From assembly GCA_947379865.1 (NCBI GenBank), contig CANCOY010000043.1, positions 1-29,909 of the forward strand: 29,909 nucleotides of DNA. Direction: 5' to 3'. The stretch comes from Acetobacteraceae bacterium (GTDB taxonomy: Bacteria > Pseudomonadota > Alphaproteobacteria > Zavarziniales > Zavarziniaceae). The notes beneath the pieces were generated by a model. That model saw only the letters and a program-made list of their open reading frames with translations, searched no databases and had not been told where the DNA came from. Position 1 is the first letter of the stretch. Each line of letters starts with the position of its first letter. Below are positions 1-8,187 of this stretch, in pieces. A program made the translations under genes and the position numbers.

Positions 1-432
1 CACCCGCTGCTGTTCGCCGCCCGAGAGACGATGGGGATAGGCATCGGCCAGATGGCCAAGACCGATCTTGCCAAGGGCGGCAAGCGCCACGCCGCGACGT
101 TCCACGGCACTGTCCTGACGCAGGCCAAACGCCACGTTGTGAACCACGTCCAGATGCGGGAACAGGGCATAGTCCTGAAAGATCAGGCCGACATGGCGGG
201 CCTCGGGCGGCACTTCCCGCCCCTCGCCGGCCACGACCCTGTCGCCAATGCTGATGCGTCCGGCCTGCAGGCGCTCGAGCCCTGCGGCCAGGCGCAGGGT
301 GGTGGTCTTGCCGCAGCCAGAGGGGCCAAGCAGACACATCACCTCGCCTGGGCCGACGGCCAGCGAAACGTCGTCCAGTACCCGGCGGGCTTCATAAGCG
401 TGGCTTACATGCTCAAGGATCAGGCCAGCCAT
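1..432 (-). CDS. ABC transporter ATP-binding subunit, ferric-iron type (partial)
   Basis: This is the N-terminal 144 codons of an ABC ATPase; the gene runs off the left edge of the window. Walker A (GPSGCGKTT), the Q-loop (FQDYALFPH) and the signature LSGGEQQRV are all visible in order, and the signature lies at the very edge, so Walker B and the H-loop are outside. The spacing and the GCGKTT form are typical of importers of the Fbp/Pot/Cys type. It begins 7 bp after the stop of the two-domain permease, so the two are co-transcribed and form the cytoplasmic motor and the channel of one importer. Iron as substrate is inferred from the fused permease and the Fur-like site upstream; another anion or polyamine cannot be excluded. 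No substrate-binding protein gene is in the window. Confidence 0.88.
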   Translation of the reverse strand, partial: MAGLILEHVSHAYEARRVLDDVSLAVGPGEVMCLLGPSGCGKTTTLRLAAGLERLQAGRISIGDRVVAGEGREVPPEARHVGLIFQDYALFPHLDVVHNVAFGLRQDSAVERRGVALAALGKIGLGHLADAYPHRLSGGEQQRV

Positions 433-439
433 GGGCGCC

Positions 440-2191
440 TCATGCAGCAGGATGGGCGCCCGGACGGGCGCGCGAAATCGCCCGGCTAAGCAGGATGACA
501 GGCACAATGCCGACGGTAACGATGGCGAGCGCCGGCAGCGCCGCCTCTGCCAGGCGTTCGTCGGAGGCAAGTTCAAAGGCCTTCACGGCCAGGGTGTCGA
601 AATCGAATGGCCGCATGATCAGGGTGGCCGGCAGTTCCTTCATGACGTCGACAAACACCAGCAGGCCTGCGGTCAGCAGCGAACCGCCCATCATCGGCAT
701 GTGCACGCGCCAGAGGGTGGCAACCGGGCTCTGCCCCAGGCTGCGGGCTGCGGCGTCCATGCTTGGGGTCACCTTGGCGAGGCTGGCCTCGACAGTGTTG
801 AAGGCAATGGCAAGAAAGCGCACCAGATAGGCAAAGATCAGGGCAAAGATCGTCCCCGACAGCAGCAGGCCTACCGAGATGCCAAAGGTTGCACGGGTCC
901 AGGCGTCCAGCAGATTGTCGATCCACGAAAACGGCATCAGCACGCCGACAGCCACCACCGACCCCGGAATGGCATAGCCAAGGCCCGACGCCCGGGTGGC
1001 CAGACGCTGAAATGGGGTTGGTCCCAGGCGCATGCCATAGGCCAGCAGCACCGCCAGAGCAACCGCAGCAAAGGCGGTGATGCTGGCCAGGAGCAGGCTG
1101 TTGCCGGCCGTGGCAAAGAAACGCGCATCAAGCTGGTCTGCCCCGGCGCTTGCCCACAACACCAGCTGCACCGCCGGCACCACAAAGCCAAGCAGGATGG
1201 GCAGCAGGCAGGCAAGCGTCGCCGCATAGGCCCGTCCACCCGCCAGTTCATGGCGCGGCAGCGGCCGATAGCGGGTTGAGGTGTGATGAAAGCGCGCATC
1301 GCGTCGCGACCGCCGCTCCACCAGAACACAGCCCGCGATGAAAAGCAGAAGGATCGCCGCCAGCTGCGCCGCCGCTGCGGGATTGCCCATGCCCAGCCAG
1401 GTCCGGAAAATGCCGGTGGTGAAGGTATCCACCGCAAAATACTGCACGGTGCCGAAATCGCCCAGGGTTTCCATGATGGCCAGTGCCACCCCGGTGGCGA
1501 TGGCCGGCCGCGCCAGAGGCAGCGCCAGCCGGAAGAAGCCCGACCACGCCCCCCGCCCCAGGGTGCGCCCGATCTCCAGCACGCAGACCGATTGTTCCAG
1601 GAAGGCCGCCCGGGCCAGCAGATAGACATAAGGGTATAGAACCAGCACCAGCATGGTGACGGCGCCACCAAGGCTGCGCACCGGCGGAAACCAGTAGTCC
1701 TGCACGGCCCAGCCCGTGAGGGTGCGCAGGCCCTGCTGCACCGGCCCCGTTACGTCCAGCAGGCCCGTATAGGTATAGGCCAGCACATAGGCCGGTACCG
1801 CCATGGGCAGGAACAGCGCCCATTCAAAGAACCGGCGTCCGGGAAACCGGCACATGGTGACAAGCCAGGCGCAGGCGACACCCACGACCAGGGTGCCGCC
1901 GCCGACCCCCAGCATCAGCAGCAGGCTGTTGATGACATAACGGCTCAGCACCGTATCGGCCAGATGGCGCCAGACCCCGGCACTGGGGGCAAGGGCCAGC
2001 AGCACAACCATGGCAACCGGGAAGGCAAACAGCAGCGCCAGGGTGCCCGCAAGCACCGCCCAGCCACTGGGCCAGCCGCGGGGCCAGCGCAGCCCTCGGC
2101 GCACCCGCGCACCGGGTGCGGCATCCATCAAGACGGGCGAGGCTGTCATCAGGCTGGGCTTTGCGGAGAGAGACAAGGCCACCCCCGCCAA
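440..2191 (-). CDS. ABC transporter permease, fused two-domain FbpB/SfuB type
   Basis: A protein of about 580 residues with two homologous sets of membrane segments, each ending in a BPD_transp_1-like module (around residues 90-300 and 370-570, with EETLGDFGT-like and DVMKELPATL-like coupling helices). Fused permeases of this length are typical of Fe(III) importers, where one chain forms the whole inner-membrane channel. The start is uncertain: the longest frame begins with TTG at 2191 directly after an AGGA, an in-frame GTG lies at 2182, and ATG codons lie at 2149 and 2128 without a clear ribosome binding site. It is followed after 7 bp by its ATPase. Substrate is inferred, not shown. Confidence 0.85.
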   Translation of the reverse strand: MAGVALSLSAKPSLMTASPVLMDAAPGARVRRGLRWPRGWPSGWAVLAGTLALLFAFPVAMVVLLALAPSAGVWRHLADTVLSRYVINSLLLMLGVGGGTLVVGVACAWLVTMCRFPGRRFFEWALFLPMAVPAYVLAYTYTGLLDVTGPVQQGLRTLTGWAVQDYWFPPVRSLGGAVTMLVLVLYPYVYLLARAAFLEQSVCVLEIGRTLGRGAWSGFFRLALPLARPAIATGVALAIMETLGDFGTVQYFAVDTFTTGIFRTWLGMGNPAAAAQLAAILLLFIAGCVLVERRSRRDARFHHTSTRYRPLPRHELAGGRAYAATLACLLPILLGFVVPAVQLVLWASAGADQLDARFFATAGNSLLLASITAFAAVALAVLLAYGMRLGPTPFQRLATRASGLGYAIPGSVVAVGVLMPFSWIDNLLDAWTRATFGISVGLLLSGTIFALIFAYLVRFLAIAFNTVEASLAKVTPSMDAAARSLGQSPVATLWRVHMPMMGGSLLTAGLLVFVDVMKELPATLIMRPFDFDTLAVKAFELASDERLAEAALPALAIVTVGIVPVILLSRAISRARPGAHPAA

Positions 2192-2210
2192 TCCTGAGCG
2201 CGGGCAGTCA

Positions 2211-2229
2211 GTTGCGAACGATTATCAAC
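2211..2229 (-). promoter_or_regulatory. Fur-like palindrome in front of the iron-type ABC operon
   Basis: On the minus strand the sequence reads TTGATAATCGTTCGCAA. This is a 7-1-7 arrangement whose left half (TGATAAT) matches the classical Fur half-site exactly and whose right half matches partly. The GATAAT also resembles a -10 element, so a bound repressor would block transcription. It lies 20 bp upstream of the permease start region, in the 84-bp gap after scpB. This is inference from one site; alphaproteobacteria may use Fur, Mur or Irr here. Confidence 0.4.
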
Positions 2230-2275
2230 ACGAACCAGATAGACCCTTGTGGCCTGGGGATCAAGCCACCGGGCC

Positions 2276-3034
2276 TCAGTCTATGTCTTCCGTCGGTTCG
2301 CTTTGCCCGGGCACCTCGCTCCGGGCGAGGCTCAGCAGGTCGTCTTCCAACGGCTCATCGAGGGGGTCGGATTCGTCGACAATTTCGGGAAGCAGGCCTT
2401 CTTCCATGACGGTGGGTGAAACGCTGGCAAAGGCGTCGAGCATGCCTGCGGCCTTCAGCTCCTCGATACCCGGCAGGTCCTGCAAAGCGGCAAGGCCAAA
2501 ATGGTTGAGGAACGCATCCGTGGTGCCAAAGACCAGGGGCTTGCCCGGGGTCTGACGCCGTCCGCGTGGCGTCACCCAGCCGGTTTCCAGCAGCACGTCG
2601 AGCGTGCCCTTGCTCACGACGACGCCGCGGATCTCCTCGATCTCGGCGCGGGTGACTGGCTGGTGATAGGCAATGATGGCGAGCGTCTCTACGCCAGCGC
2701 GCGACAGCTTGCGCTGCTCGTGGGTGTCCTTGCGCAGCAGGAAGGCAAGGTCAGGCGCGGTACGAAACGTCCAGCGCCCCGCCACATGCACCAGATTGAC
2801 GCCGCGCGGCGCATAGGTACGCGCGATCACGTCGAGGATCTGGAGCACATCCACATCCGAGGGCAGGCGGGCCGAAAGCTGGGCACGGTCGAGGGGCTCG
2901 GTTGAGGCAAACAGCATGGCCTCAACCATGCGCACCAGCGGGTCGGTGGGCGACAGGCCCTCTGCCTCGTCCCCTGCCCCCTCTGCTGGCGCTTCTGGCT
3001 CCTCGTTGTCGTTAAGGCTGGCGGGGTCGATCAT
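2276..3034 (-). CDS. scpB: Segregation and condensation protein B
   Basis: ScpB is the winged-helix kleisin partner of the SMC condensin complex that organises and separates chromosomes. The 252-residue protein has an acidic N-terminal tail (about residues 1-30), then the tandem winged-helix region starting at MVEAMLFASTEPLD and containing the hallmark ETLAIIAYHQPVTRAEIEEI and a VFGTTDAFLNHFGL segment. The C-terminal 40 residues are acidic and variable, as is common in alphaproteobacteria. Its ATG follows the scpA stop after 2 bases, indicating translational coupling. In many alphaproteobacteria tatABC follows scpB; here an unrelated ABC transporter does. Confidence 0.95.
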   Translation of the reverse strand: MIDPASLNDNEEPEAPAEGAGDEAEGLSPTDPLVRMVEAMLFASTEPLDRAQLSARLPSDVDVLQILDVIARTYAPRGVNLVHVAGRWTFRTAPDLAFLLRKDTHEQRKLSRAGVETLAIIAYHQPVTRAEIEEIRGVVVSKGTLDVLLETGWVTPRGRRQTPGKPLVFGTTDAFLNHFGLAALQDLPGIEELKAAGMLDAFASVSPTVMEEGLLPEIVDESDPLDEPLEDDLLSLARSEVPGQSEPTEDID

Positions 3035-3036
3035 GC

Positions 3037-3849
3037 TCAGTCTGCTTCCGAATTTCTGGTAACCACGCCGGGCCGCTGACCCGGGGCGGAGCGCCGCAGA
3101 TAGATCGGGCCAAAGGTATCAAGCTGGCGGATCTGCAGGCGGCCCTGTCGCACCAGTTCAAGGGTGGCGGCAAAGGTCCCCGCCAGACCGGAACGGCGCG
3201 CCTCAGGGTCGGCGGCCAGATCGGGCGGCAGGAAGGATTCAAGGTGCTGCCAGTCCGCCACGTCGCCGATCAGCGGCGCCAGCCGGGCCAGGGCCGCTTC
3301 CATGGAATAGACATTGCGCTTCTCCATGATGAAGGGCGCGGTGTCTTCCTGGGTGCGGATATCGGCATAGGCGCGCAGCACGTCATAGAGCGTCGCTTCC
3401 CAGGTCTGGTTGCGCACCACCACGATGCCTTCGGGGGCGCCACGGGGGAATACGTCACGTCCCAGGCGATCGCGGGCCATCAGACGGCTGGCCACCTCGC
3501 GAATGGCCTCCAGCCGCTGCAACTGGCGGGCCAGACGGGCGGCCAGTTCTTCACCACTTGGCCCCTCTTCAGGGGCAGGTGCCGGCAGCAGCAGGCGCGA
3601 CTTGAGATAGGCAAGCCAGGCCGCCATCACCAGATAGTCGGCCGCAAGCTCCAAACGCACCCGCCGGGCGGCGGCGACAAAGGCCAGGTATTGATCCACC
3701 AGTTCCAGGATGGAAATGCGCTTGAGATCGACCTTCTGGTTGCGCGCCAGCACCAGCAGCACGTCGAGCGGCCCTTCAAAGCCGTCGAGCGCCAGGATCA
3801 GTGCCTCGGCCCCATCCTCGTCCCGGTCATCATGCGTGCCTTCATCCAT
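3037..3849 (-). CDS. scpA: Segregation and condensation protein A
   Basis: ScpA is the kleisin bridging the SMC heads. The conserved N-terminal segment FEGPLDVLLVLARNQKVDL and the following ELVDQYLAFVAAARR and YLVMAAWLAYLKSRLLLP helices are typical. The 270-residue form begins at an ATG (3849) preceded by GAGAGACGTG, 8 bp after the stop of the SPOR gene. An in-frame upstream ATG at 3906 would overlap the SPOR gene by 49 bp and adds residues with no ScpA character, so I rejected it. The C-terminal winged-helix part (around 190-260) contacts SMC in homologues. ScpB follows directly. Confidence 0.93.
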   Translation of the reverse strand: MDEGTHDDRDEDGAEALILALDGFEGPLDVLLVLARNQKVDLKRISILELVDQYLAFVAAARRVRLELAADYLVMAAWLAYLKSRLLLPAPAPEEGPSGEELAARLARQLQRLEAIREVASRLMARDRLGRDVFPRGAPEGIVVVRNQTWEATLYDVLRAYADIRTQEDTAPFIMEKRNVYSMEAALARLAPLIGDVADWQHLESFLPPDLAADPEARRSGLAGTFAATLELVRQGRLQIRQLDTFGPIYLRRSAPGQRPGVVTRNSEAD

Positions 3850-3857
3850 CACGTCTC

Positions 3858-4652
3858 TCAGCGCACGACCGTGCAGTCCTGCTTGCGCTCTTTCATCTTG
3901 GCGCACAGGGCGCTGGCGGCCTTTGCATCGCTCAGGCCCACGGCACGCAGGCGGAACAGCTTGTTACCGTTGACGGTCACCGGCTCGATGGAAGGTTTCA
4001 GGGTGCCGATCAGATCGGCATGCATCTTGGTAAGCCGTGTCCAGGCCTGTTCAGCCGCTGCCTTGTCCTTGAGGGCGGCAAACTGGACCAACACTGCCCC
4101 ACCAGCCTTTGCCGGGCTGGCCGCCGCAGGTGCTGTCGGGACCACAGGGACCGCCGCAACCTCAGGCAGTGCGGCGGGCGCGCTCGGGGGCGGGGCGCTT
4201 GGGGGCGGCGCAGTGGGGGCCAGGGCGGTGGGGGCCGGCGCGGCCGCTGTCTGGGCGGGTTCTGTCGGCATCTCCGGCATGGCCGGAGGGGCGGCTTCAA
4301 CCTGGGGCAGCACCGGTTGTTCCGGCGGGGGCAGCAACTGCTCGGTCTGCTGGCCGGGCTGGCCCGTGCCCTTGTTCAGGATCAACTTGTCCTGGTTGGG
4401 AATGTCCATGCCGCCGGGTTCGCTTGGCGCGACCTTGATCGGGCCGGTTTCAGCCGTGATCAGCGGTGGCGCCTCCCCCTCGGCAGGGGCCTGGCCCGAA
4501 CGATAGGCAAAGAACACGGCAACCAGGGCGATGATCACCCCTGCCCCGATCAGGGCCGTACGCCCAAGCGTAGACCCCTGGGACGGACCGTCACGCATGT
4601 CCCTGTAGTCAAGCGAGGCGTCATAATCGGGATCGGGCTCGTACGCCATCAA
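3858..4652 (-). CDS. SPOR-domain inner-membrane protein
   Basis: A 264-residue bitopic protein: cytoplasmic N-terminus, one membrane segment (about residues 31-49, ALIGAGVIIALVAVFFAY), a long Pro/Ala-rich periplasmic linker (about 80-180), and a C-terminal SPOR domain (about 185-264) starting VLVQFAALKDKAAAEQAWTR. SPOR domains bind glycan strands stripped of stem peptides at the division septum. The ATG overlaps the argS stop by four bases (ATGA). In many alphaproteobacteria a SPOR gene sits between argS and nagZ-scpA-scpB; here nagZ is missing and scpA follows after 8 bp. Confidence 0.9.
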   Translation of the reverse strand: MMAYEPDPDYDASLDYRDMRDGPSQGSTLGRTALIGAGVIIALVAVFFAYRSGQAPAEGEAPPLITAETGPIKVAPSEPGGMDIPNQDKLILNKGTGQPGQQTEQLLPPPEQPVLPQVEAAPPAMPEMPTEPAQTAAAPAPTALAPTAPPPSAPPPSAPAALPEVAAVPVVPTAPAAASPAKAGGAVLVQFAALKDKAAAEQAWTRLTKMHADLIGTLKPSIEPVTVNGNKLFRLRAVGLSDAKAASALCAKMKERKQDCTVVR

Positions 4653-6397
4653 CGCATCTCCTCTGCCGGCGCGACGCCCAGTACCCCAAGGCCCGATGCG
4701 ATGACATCGCAGGTGGCTTGAAGCAGGGCAAGACGTGCCAGTGTAACGTCGGTCTGGTCAGCCTGGATGAATCGCAGGCCCGGGTCTTCCTTTCCCCGGT
4801 TCCACAGAGAATGAAAGTCCGAGGCGATGTCGTAAAGCATAAAGGCGATCCGGTGCGGCTCGCTTGCCAGTGCTGCCGTCTCGATCACCCGGGGCCATTG
4901 AGCCAGGCGGCGGATCAGGGCGACCTCGTCGGCATGGGCCAGCCGTTCCACGGGCGCCCGGGCAAGATCGACCCTGGCCGTGGCAAACCCCTGTTCGGCG
5001 GCAAGGCGCAGCACCGAGCGGCAACGGGCATGGGCATATTGCACATAAAAGACGGGGTTGTCCTTGGACTGCTCCGTCACCTTGGCAAAGTCGAAGTCGA
5101 GGGGGGCGTCGTTCTTGCGGGTCAGCATCATGAAGCGGACCACGTCCTTGCCCACTTCCTCCACCACGTCACGCAGGGTGACGAAACTGCCCGACCGCTT
5201 GGACATGCGCACCGGCTCGCCATTGCGCGTCAGCTTGACGAGCTGGCAGATGCGCACGTCAAGCGTTGCCGCGCCATCGGTCAGGGCCGTGACGGCCGCT
5301 GTCATGCGCTTGATGTAACCGCCATGGTCCGCACCCCAGACATCGATCTGGCGGGCAAAGCCACGCTCGTACTTGTCGAGGTGATAGGCAATGTCGCCAG
5401 CGAAATAGGTCCAGGCACCGTCTGACTTCTTGAGCGGGCGATCGGTGTCGTCGCCAAACTGGCTGGCGCGGAACAGGGTCTGGGGCCGCGGCTCCCAGTC
5501 TTCCGGGGCCTTGCCCTTTGGCGGCTCCAGCACGCCCTCATAGATCAGGCCCTTGGACGTCAGCACGTCGAGGGCATGGTCGATGCGGCCGTCCGGCGCC
5601 AGTGTGGCTTCAGAGAAGAAGACCTCCTGGGTGATGCCAAGCGTTGCCAGATCCTCGCGGATCAGCACCATCATGGCCGCAATGGTGAAGCGCTTGACCG
5701 GCTCCAGCCATTCGGCCTCGCTCTGATTTTTGAGGCTGTCGCCAAAGCGGGCTGCCAGCGCCGCGCCCACAGGCTTCAGATAGTCGCCGGGATAAAGGCC
5801 CTCGGGGATCTCGCCTACGTCCTCGCCCAAAGCCTCGCGATAGCGCACATGGGCCGAGCGGGCCAGCACATCCACCTGTGCCCCGGCGTCATTCACGTAA
5901 TACTCGCGGGTAACGCCAAAGCCCGCCTTCTCCAGCAGTGCCGCCAGCGCATCGCCAAACACCGCACCCCGGCAATGGCCCACATGCAGCGGCCCGGTGG
6001 GATTGGCCGAAACATATTCCACATTCACCCGCACGCCATCGCCCAGGCGCGACTGGCCATAAGCGGGGCCAGCCTCCAGCACGTCGGCCAGGCGCGCGTG
6101 CCAGAAGGCGGGATCAAGGCGCAGGTTGATGAAGCCAGGGCCGGCGATTTCCGCCGCCGTCACATGGGGCGCCGCCTTCAGGGCGTCGACCAGCATTTCG
6201 GCAATCTCGCGCGGCTTCAGGCCGGCTGCCTTGGACAGCACAAGGGCCGCATTGGTAGCCACGTCGCCATGGGCCGGGTCGCGCGGTGGCTCCACCGCCA
6301 GGGCTGACAGGTCGAGGCCAGCAGGCAGGCGCCCAAGATCGGACAGGGTCTTGATGTGGCCCGCAATTTCTTCGCGGAAGTGATTGAAGAGGTTCAT
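4649..6397 (-). CDS. argS: Arginyl-tRNA synthetase
   Basis: Class I aminoacyl-tRNA synthetase that charges tRNA-Arg in the cytoplasm. The 582-residue protein has the N-terminal tRNA-binding domain (about 1-100), the HIGH-type motif LHVGH (residues 137-141) in SANPTGPLHVGH, the KMSKS-type motif RMSKR, and a C-terminal DALR anticodon-binding domain ending the protein. The chosen start (MNLFNHFREE) lies 13 bp after the dgt stop; an in-frame ATG 60 bases further up would overlap dgt and adds non-homologous residues. It is the second gene of the dgt-argS-SPOR-scpA-scpB run. Confidence 0.96.
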   Translation of the reverse strand: MNLFNHFREEIAGHIKTLSDLGRLPAGLDLSALAVEPPRDPAHGDVATNAALVLSKAAGLKPREIAEMLVDALKAAPHVTAAEIAGPGFINLRLDPAFWHARLADVLEAGPAYGQSRLGDGVRVNVEYVSANPTGPLHVGHCRGAVFGDALAALLEKAGFGVTREYYVNDAGAQVDVLARSAHVRYREALGEDVGEIPEGLYPGDYLKPVGAALAARFGDSLKNQSEAEWLEPVKRFTIAAMMVLIREDLATLGITQEVFFSEATLAPDGRIDHALDVLTSKGLIYEGVLEPPKGKAPEDWEPRPQTLFRASQFGDDTDRPLKKSDGAWTYFAGDIAYHLDKYERGFARQIDVWGADHGGYIKRMTAAVTALTDGAATLDVRICQLVKLTRNGEPVRMSKRSGSFVTLRDVVEEVGKDVVRFMMLTRKNDAPLDFDFAKVTEQSKDNPVFYVQYAHARCRSVLRLAAEQGFATARVDLARAPVERLAHADEVALIRRLAQWPRVIETAALASEPHRIAFMLYDIASDFHSLWNRGKEDPGLRFIQADQTDVTLARLALLQATCDVIASGLGVLGVAPAEEMR

Positions 6398-6410
6398 TAT
6401 TCCAAGATTC

Positions 6411-7619
6411 TCAACGGTTCCCCGACTGGGGGTCGAACAGGCGACGGTGTTCTTCAAGGGCGAAACGGTCGGTCATGCCGGCGATGAAGTCTGCCACAAG
6501 ACGGGCCGTCATGGGATCGCCGGCGCCCGTCGTCTGGCGGCGCCAGTCATCGGGCAGGCATTCCGGCTCGGCCAGGAACAGGGCAAACAGTTCGCTCACC
6601 ACCCGGCGGGCTTTCGACGTCATGCGATTAACGCGCCAGTGGCGGTACATGTGGGTGCGCAGGAATTCCTTCAGGGCGCGGTCGTTGGCCGCCATCTCCT
6701 CGGAAAAAGCGATGGCCGGCCGGCTCAGGGCACGCAGGGCCTCGGGGCTGTCGGGCCGCCCCTCCGCCACCCGACGGCGGCTTTCCGCGATCAGGTCGTT
6801 GACCATCAGGTTGATCAGGCGGCGCACCGCCTCGTGGATCAGGCGCGGGCGGTCGAGGCCTGGCCAGGCCTTCTGCACCTCGTGGAAGACCGGCCCCACC
6901 AGCGGCACATCCGCCAGATCCTCGATGGCAAAGAGGCCGGCGCGCAGGCCGTCGTCGATATCGTGGTTGTTATAGGCAATGTCGTCGGCAAGGCTCGCCA
7001 CCTGCGCCTCGGCCCCGGCAAAGGTGCCCAGTTCCAGGCCATGCTGGCGGTCGTAATCGCTGATGGCCGTGGACAGCGGCCGCATGCGATCCTTCTCGCG
7101 CATGTTGGGGCCAGCAAGGGGCCCATTGTGCTTGACCACGCCTTCCAGGGTTTCCCAGGTCAGGTTCAGGCCATCAAAGCCGGCATAGCGCCGCTCCAGC
7201 CGGGTGAGGATGCGCAGGGTCTGGGCATTGTGGTCAAAGCCGCCAAAAGGCGCCATGGCGGCGTCCAGCGCGTCTTCCCCGGCATGGCCAAAACAGGTGT
7301 GGCCAAGGTCATGCGCCAGCGCCAGCGCCTCCGCCAGATCCTCGTTCAGGCCAAGAACCCGGCTGACGGAACGGGCGATCTGCGCCACTTCCAGACTGTG
7401 GGTCAGGCGGGTGCGGTAATAATCGCCCTCGTGATAGACGAAGACCTGCGTCTTGTACTGCAGCTTGCGGAAGGCGCCGGAATGGATGATGCGGTCGCGG
7501 TCGCGCTGGAACGCCGACCGGGTGGCGCTTTCAGGTTCGGAATGAAGGCGGCCACGGCTGGCTTCCGGACGGCAGGCAAAGGGCGCCGGGGCCACCGCGT
7601 GCTGGGGCGCGTGCGGCAT
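6411..7619 (-). CDS. dgt: Deoxyguanosinetriphosphate triphosphohydrolase-like protein
   Basis: HD-superfamily dNTPase that removes triphosphate from dNTPs. The metal-binding HD residues are visible: the first His in RLTHSLEVAQIARSV, then HDLGHTCFGHAGEDAL, and a later Asp in DDIAYNNHDIDDGL. The N-terminal RGRLHSEPESATRSAFQRDR and IIHSGAFRKLQYKTQVF match the alphaproteobacterial subfamily of about 400 residues. No Shine-Dalgarno is visible before the ATG. A -10-like TATAGG on the minus strand (7628-7633) with TTGAAC 15 bp further up would place the transcript start within a few bases of the ATG, so a leaderless mRNA is possible. Confidence 0.93.
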   Translation of the reverse strand: MPHAPQHAVAPAPFACRPEASRGRLHSEPESATRSAFQRDRDRIIHSGAFRKLQYKTQVFVYHEGDYYRTRLTHSLEVAQIARSVSRVLGLNEDLAEALALAHDLGHTCFGHAGEDALDAAMAPFGGFDHNAQTLRILTRLERRYAGFDGLNLTWETLEGVVKHNGPLAGPNMREKDRMRPLSTAISDYDRQHGLELGTFAGAEAQVASLADDIAYNNHDIDDGLRAGLFAIEDLADVPLVGPVFHEVQKAWPGLDRPRLIHEAVRRLINLMVNDLIAESRRRVAEGRPDSPEALRALSRPAIAFSEEMAANDRALKEFLRTHMYRHWRVNRMTSKARRVVSELFALFLAEPECLPDDWRRQTTGAGDPMTARLVADFIAGMTDRFALEEHRRLFDPQSGNR

Positions 7620-7679
7620 AGGCGAACCCTATAGGCTGGCGCCCGCCGGTTCAACCAAAGGGCGGAACCTGCGGCGAAA

Positions 7680-7707
7680 TTGACAAATCACCCTGCCAGC
7701 CTAAATA
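7680..7707 (+). promoter_or_regulatory. Promoter of the IscA/ErpA gene
   Basis: A perfect -35 TTGACA (7680-7685) is separated by 16 bp from a -10-like TAAATA (7702-7707). Transcription would begin near 7714, about 55 bases before the ATG at 7769. No clear IscR or Fur site was recognised in the 149-bp divergent region shared with dgt. Confidence 0.6.
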
Positions 7708-7768
7708 GTCTGCTAGGATGCAGACCGCGCTGACACAGGTGTCGCGCTCCTGCCATCGGAGAGACCCC

Positions 7769-8137
7769 ATGAACGAGATGTCCCCGATCGATAATGCCAC
7801 GGCCTCTGACGCCACCGTGGCGCTGAGTGACAGCGCGGCGCGGCGCATTGCCGAACTGGCCGCAGCCGAAGACCAGCCCGGCCTGATGCTGCGTGTGGCG
7901 GTAACGGGCGGCGGCTGTTCCGGCTTCCAGTACAATTTCGCCTTTGACGACGCCCGGGCCGACGACGACCTGGTGATCGAAAAGCTGGGCGCCACCGTGC
8001 TGGTGGATACCGTCTCGCTGGGCTTCCTGGCGGGATCCGAGATCGACTTCGTGGAAGACATGCTGGGCTCCTCCTTCTCCGTGAAGAACCCCAACGCCAC
8101 CTCTTCCTGCGGCTGCGGCTCCTCCTTCGCCGTCTAG
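7769..8137 (+). CDS. erpA: A-type iron-sulfur cluster carrier (IscA/ErpA family)
   Basis: Small scaffold/carrier that delivers Fe-S clusters to apo-enzymes. The three ligand cysteines are present: Cys50 in GGGCSGFQY and Cys114 and Cys116 in the C-terminal SCGCGSSF. The core begins around residue 17; the first 16 residues are a non-conserved tail. The start is the ATG at 7769 with GGAGAG 5 bases upstream; a longer in-frame start at 7718 adds 17 residues with no family character. Adjacent, divergent placement to dgt is common in alphaproteobacteria. ErpA versus IscA cannot be decided by eye; the symbol follows the genomic position. Confidence 0.9.
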   Translation: MNEMSPIDNATASDATVALSDSAARRIAELAAAEDQPGLMLRVAVTGGGCSGFQYNFAFDDARADDDLVIEKLGATVLVDTVSLGFLAGSEIDFVEDMLGSSFSVKNPNATSSCGCGSSFAV

Positions 8138-8156
8138 CCCCCCCTCACCCACGCCA

Positions 8157-8180
8157 GCGGCCTGTTTCCGGACGGGCCGC
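8157..8180. terminator. Hairpin between convergent erpA and SDR genes
   Basis: GCGGCC (8157-8162) pairs with GGCCGC (8175-8180) around a 12-base loop. It lies in the 50-bp gap between two convergent genes, which suggests a bidirectional terminator, but there is no T tract on either side. Confidence 0.3.
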
Positions 8181-8187
8181 CCCAAAC

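Noticed and set aside
3850..3906. Longer ScpA start overlapping the SPOR gene
   Set aside because: The added residues do not resemble ScpA, and the ATG at 3849 has a ribosome site and normal spacing.
3244..4506. 420-residue open frame on the plus strand opposite scpA and the SPOR gene
   Set aside because: It spans two well-supported antisense genes and is low-complexity in its second half, mirroring the Pro/Ala-rich linker.
6384..7634. 416-residue open frame on the plus strand opposite dgt
   Set aside because: Shadow of dgt caused by GC-rich third positions; no start signal or motif.
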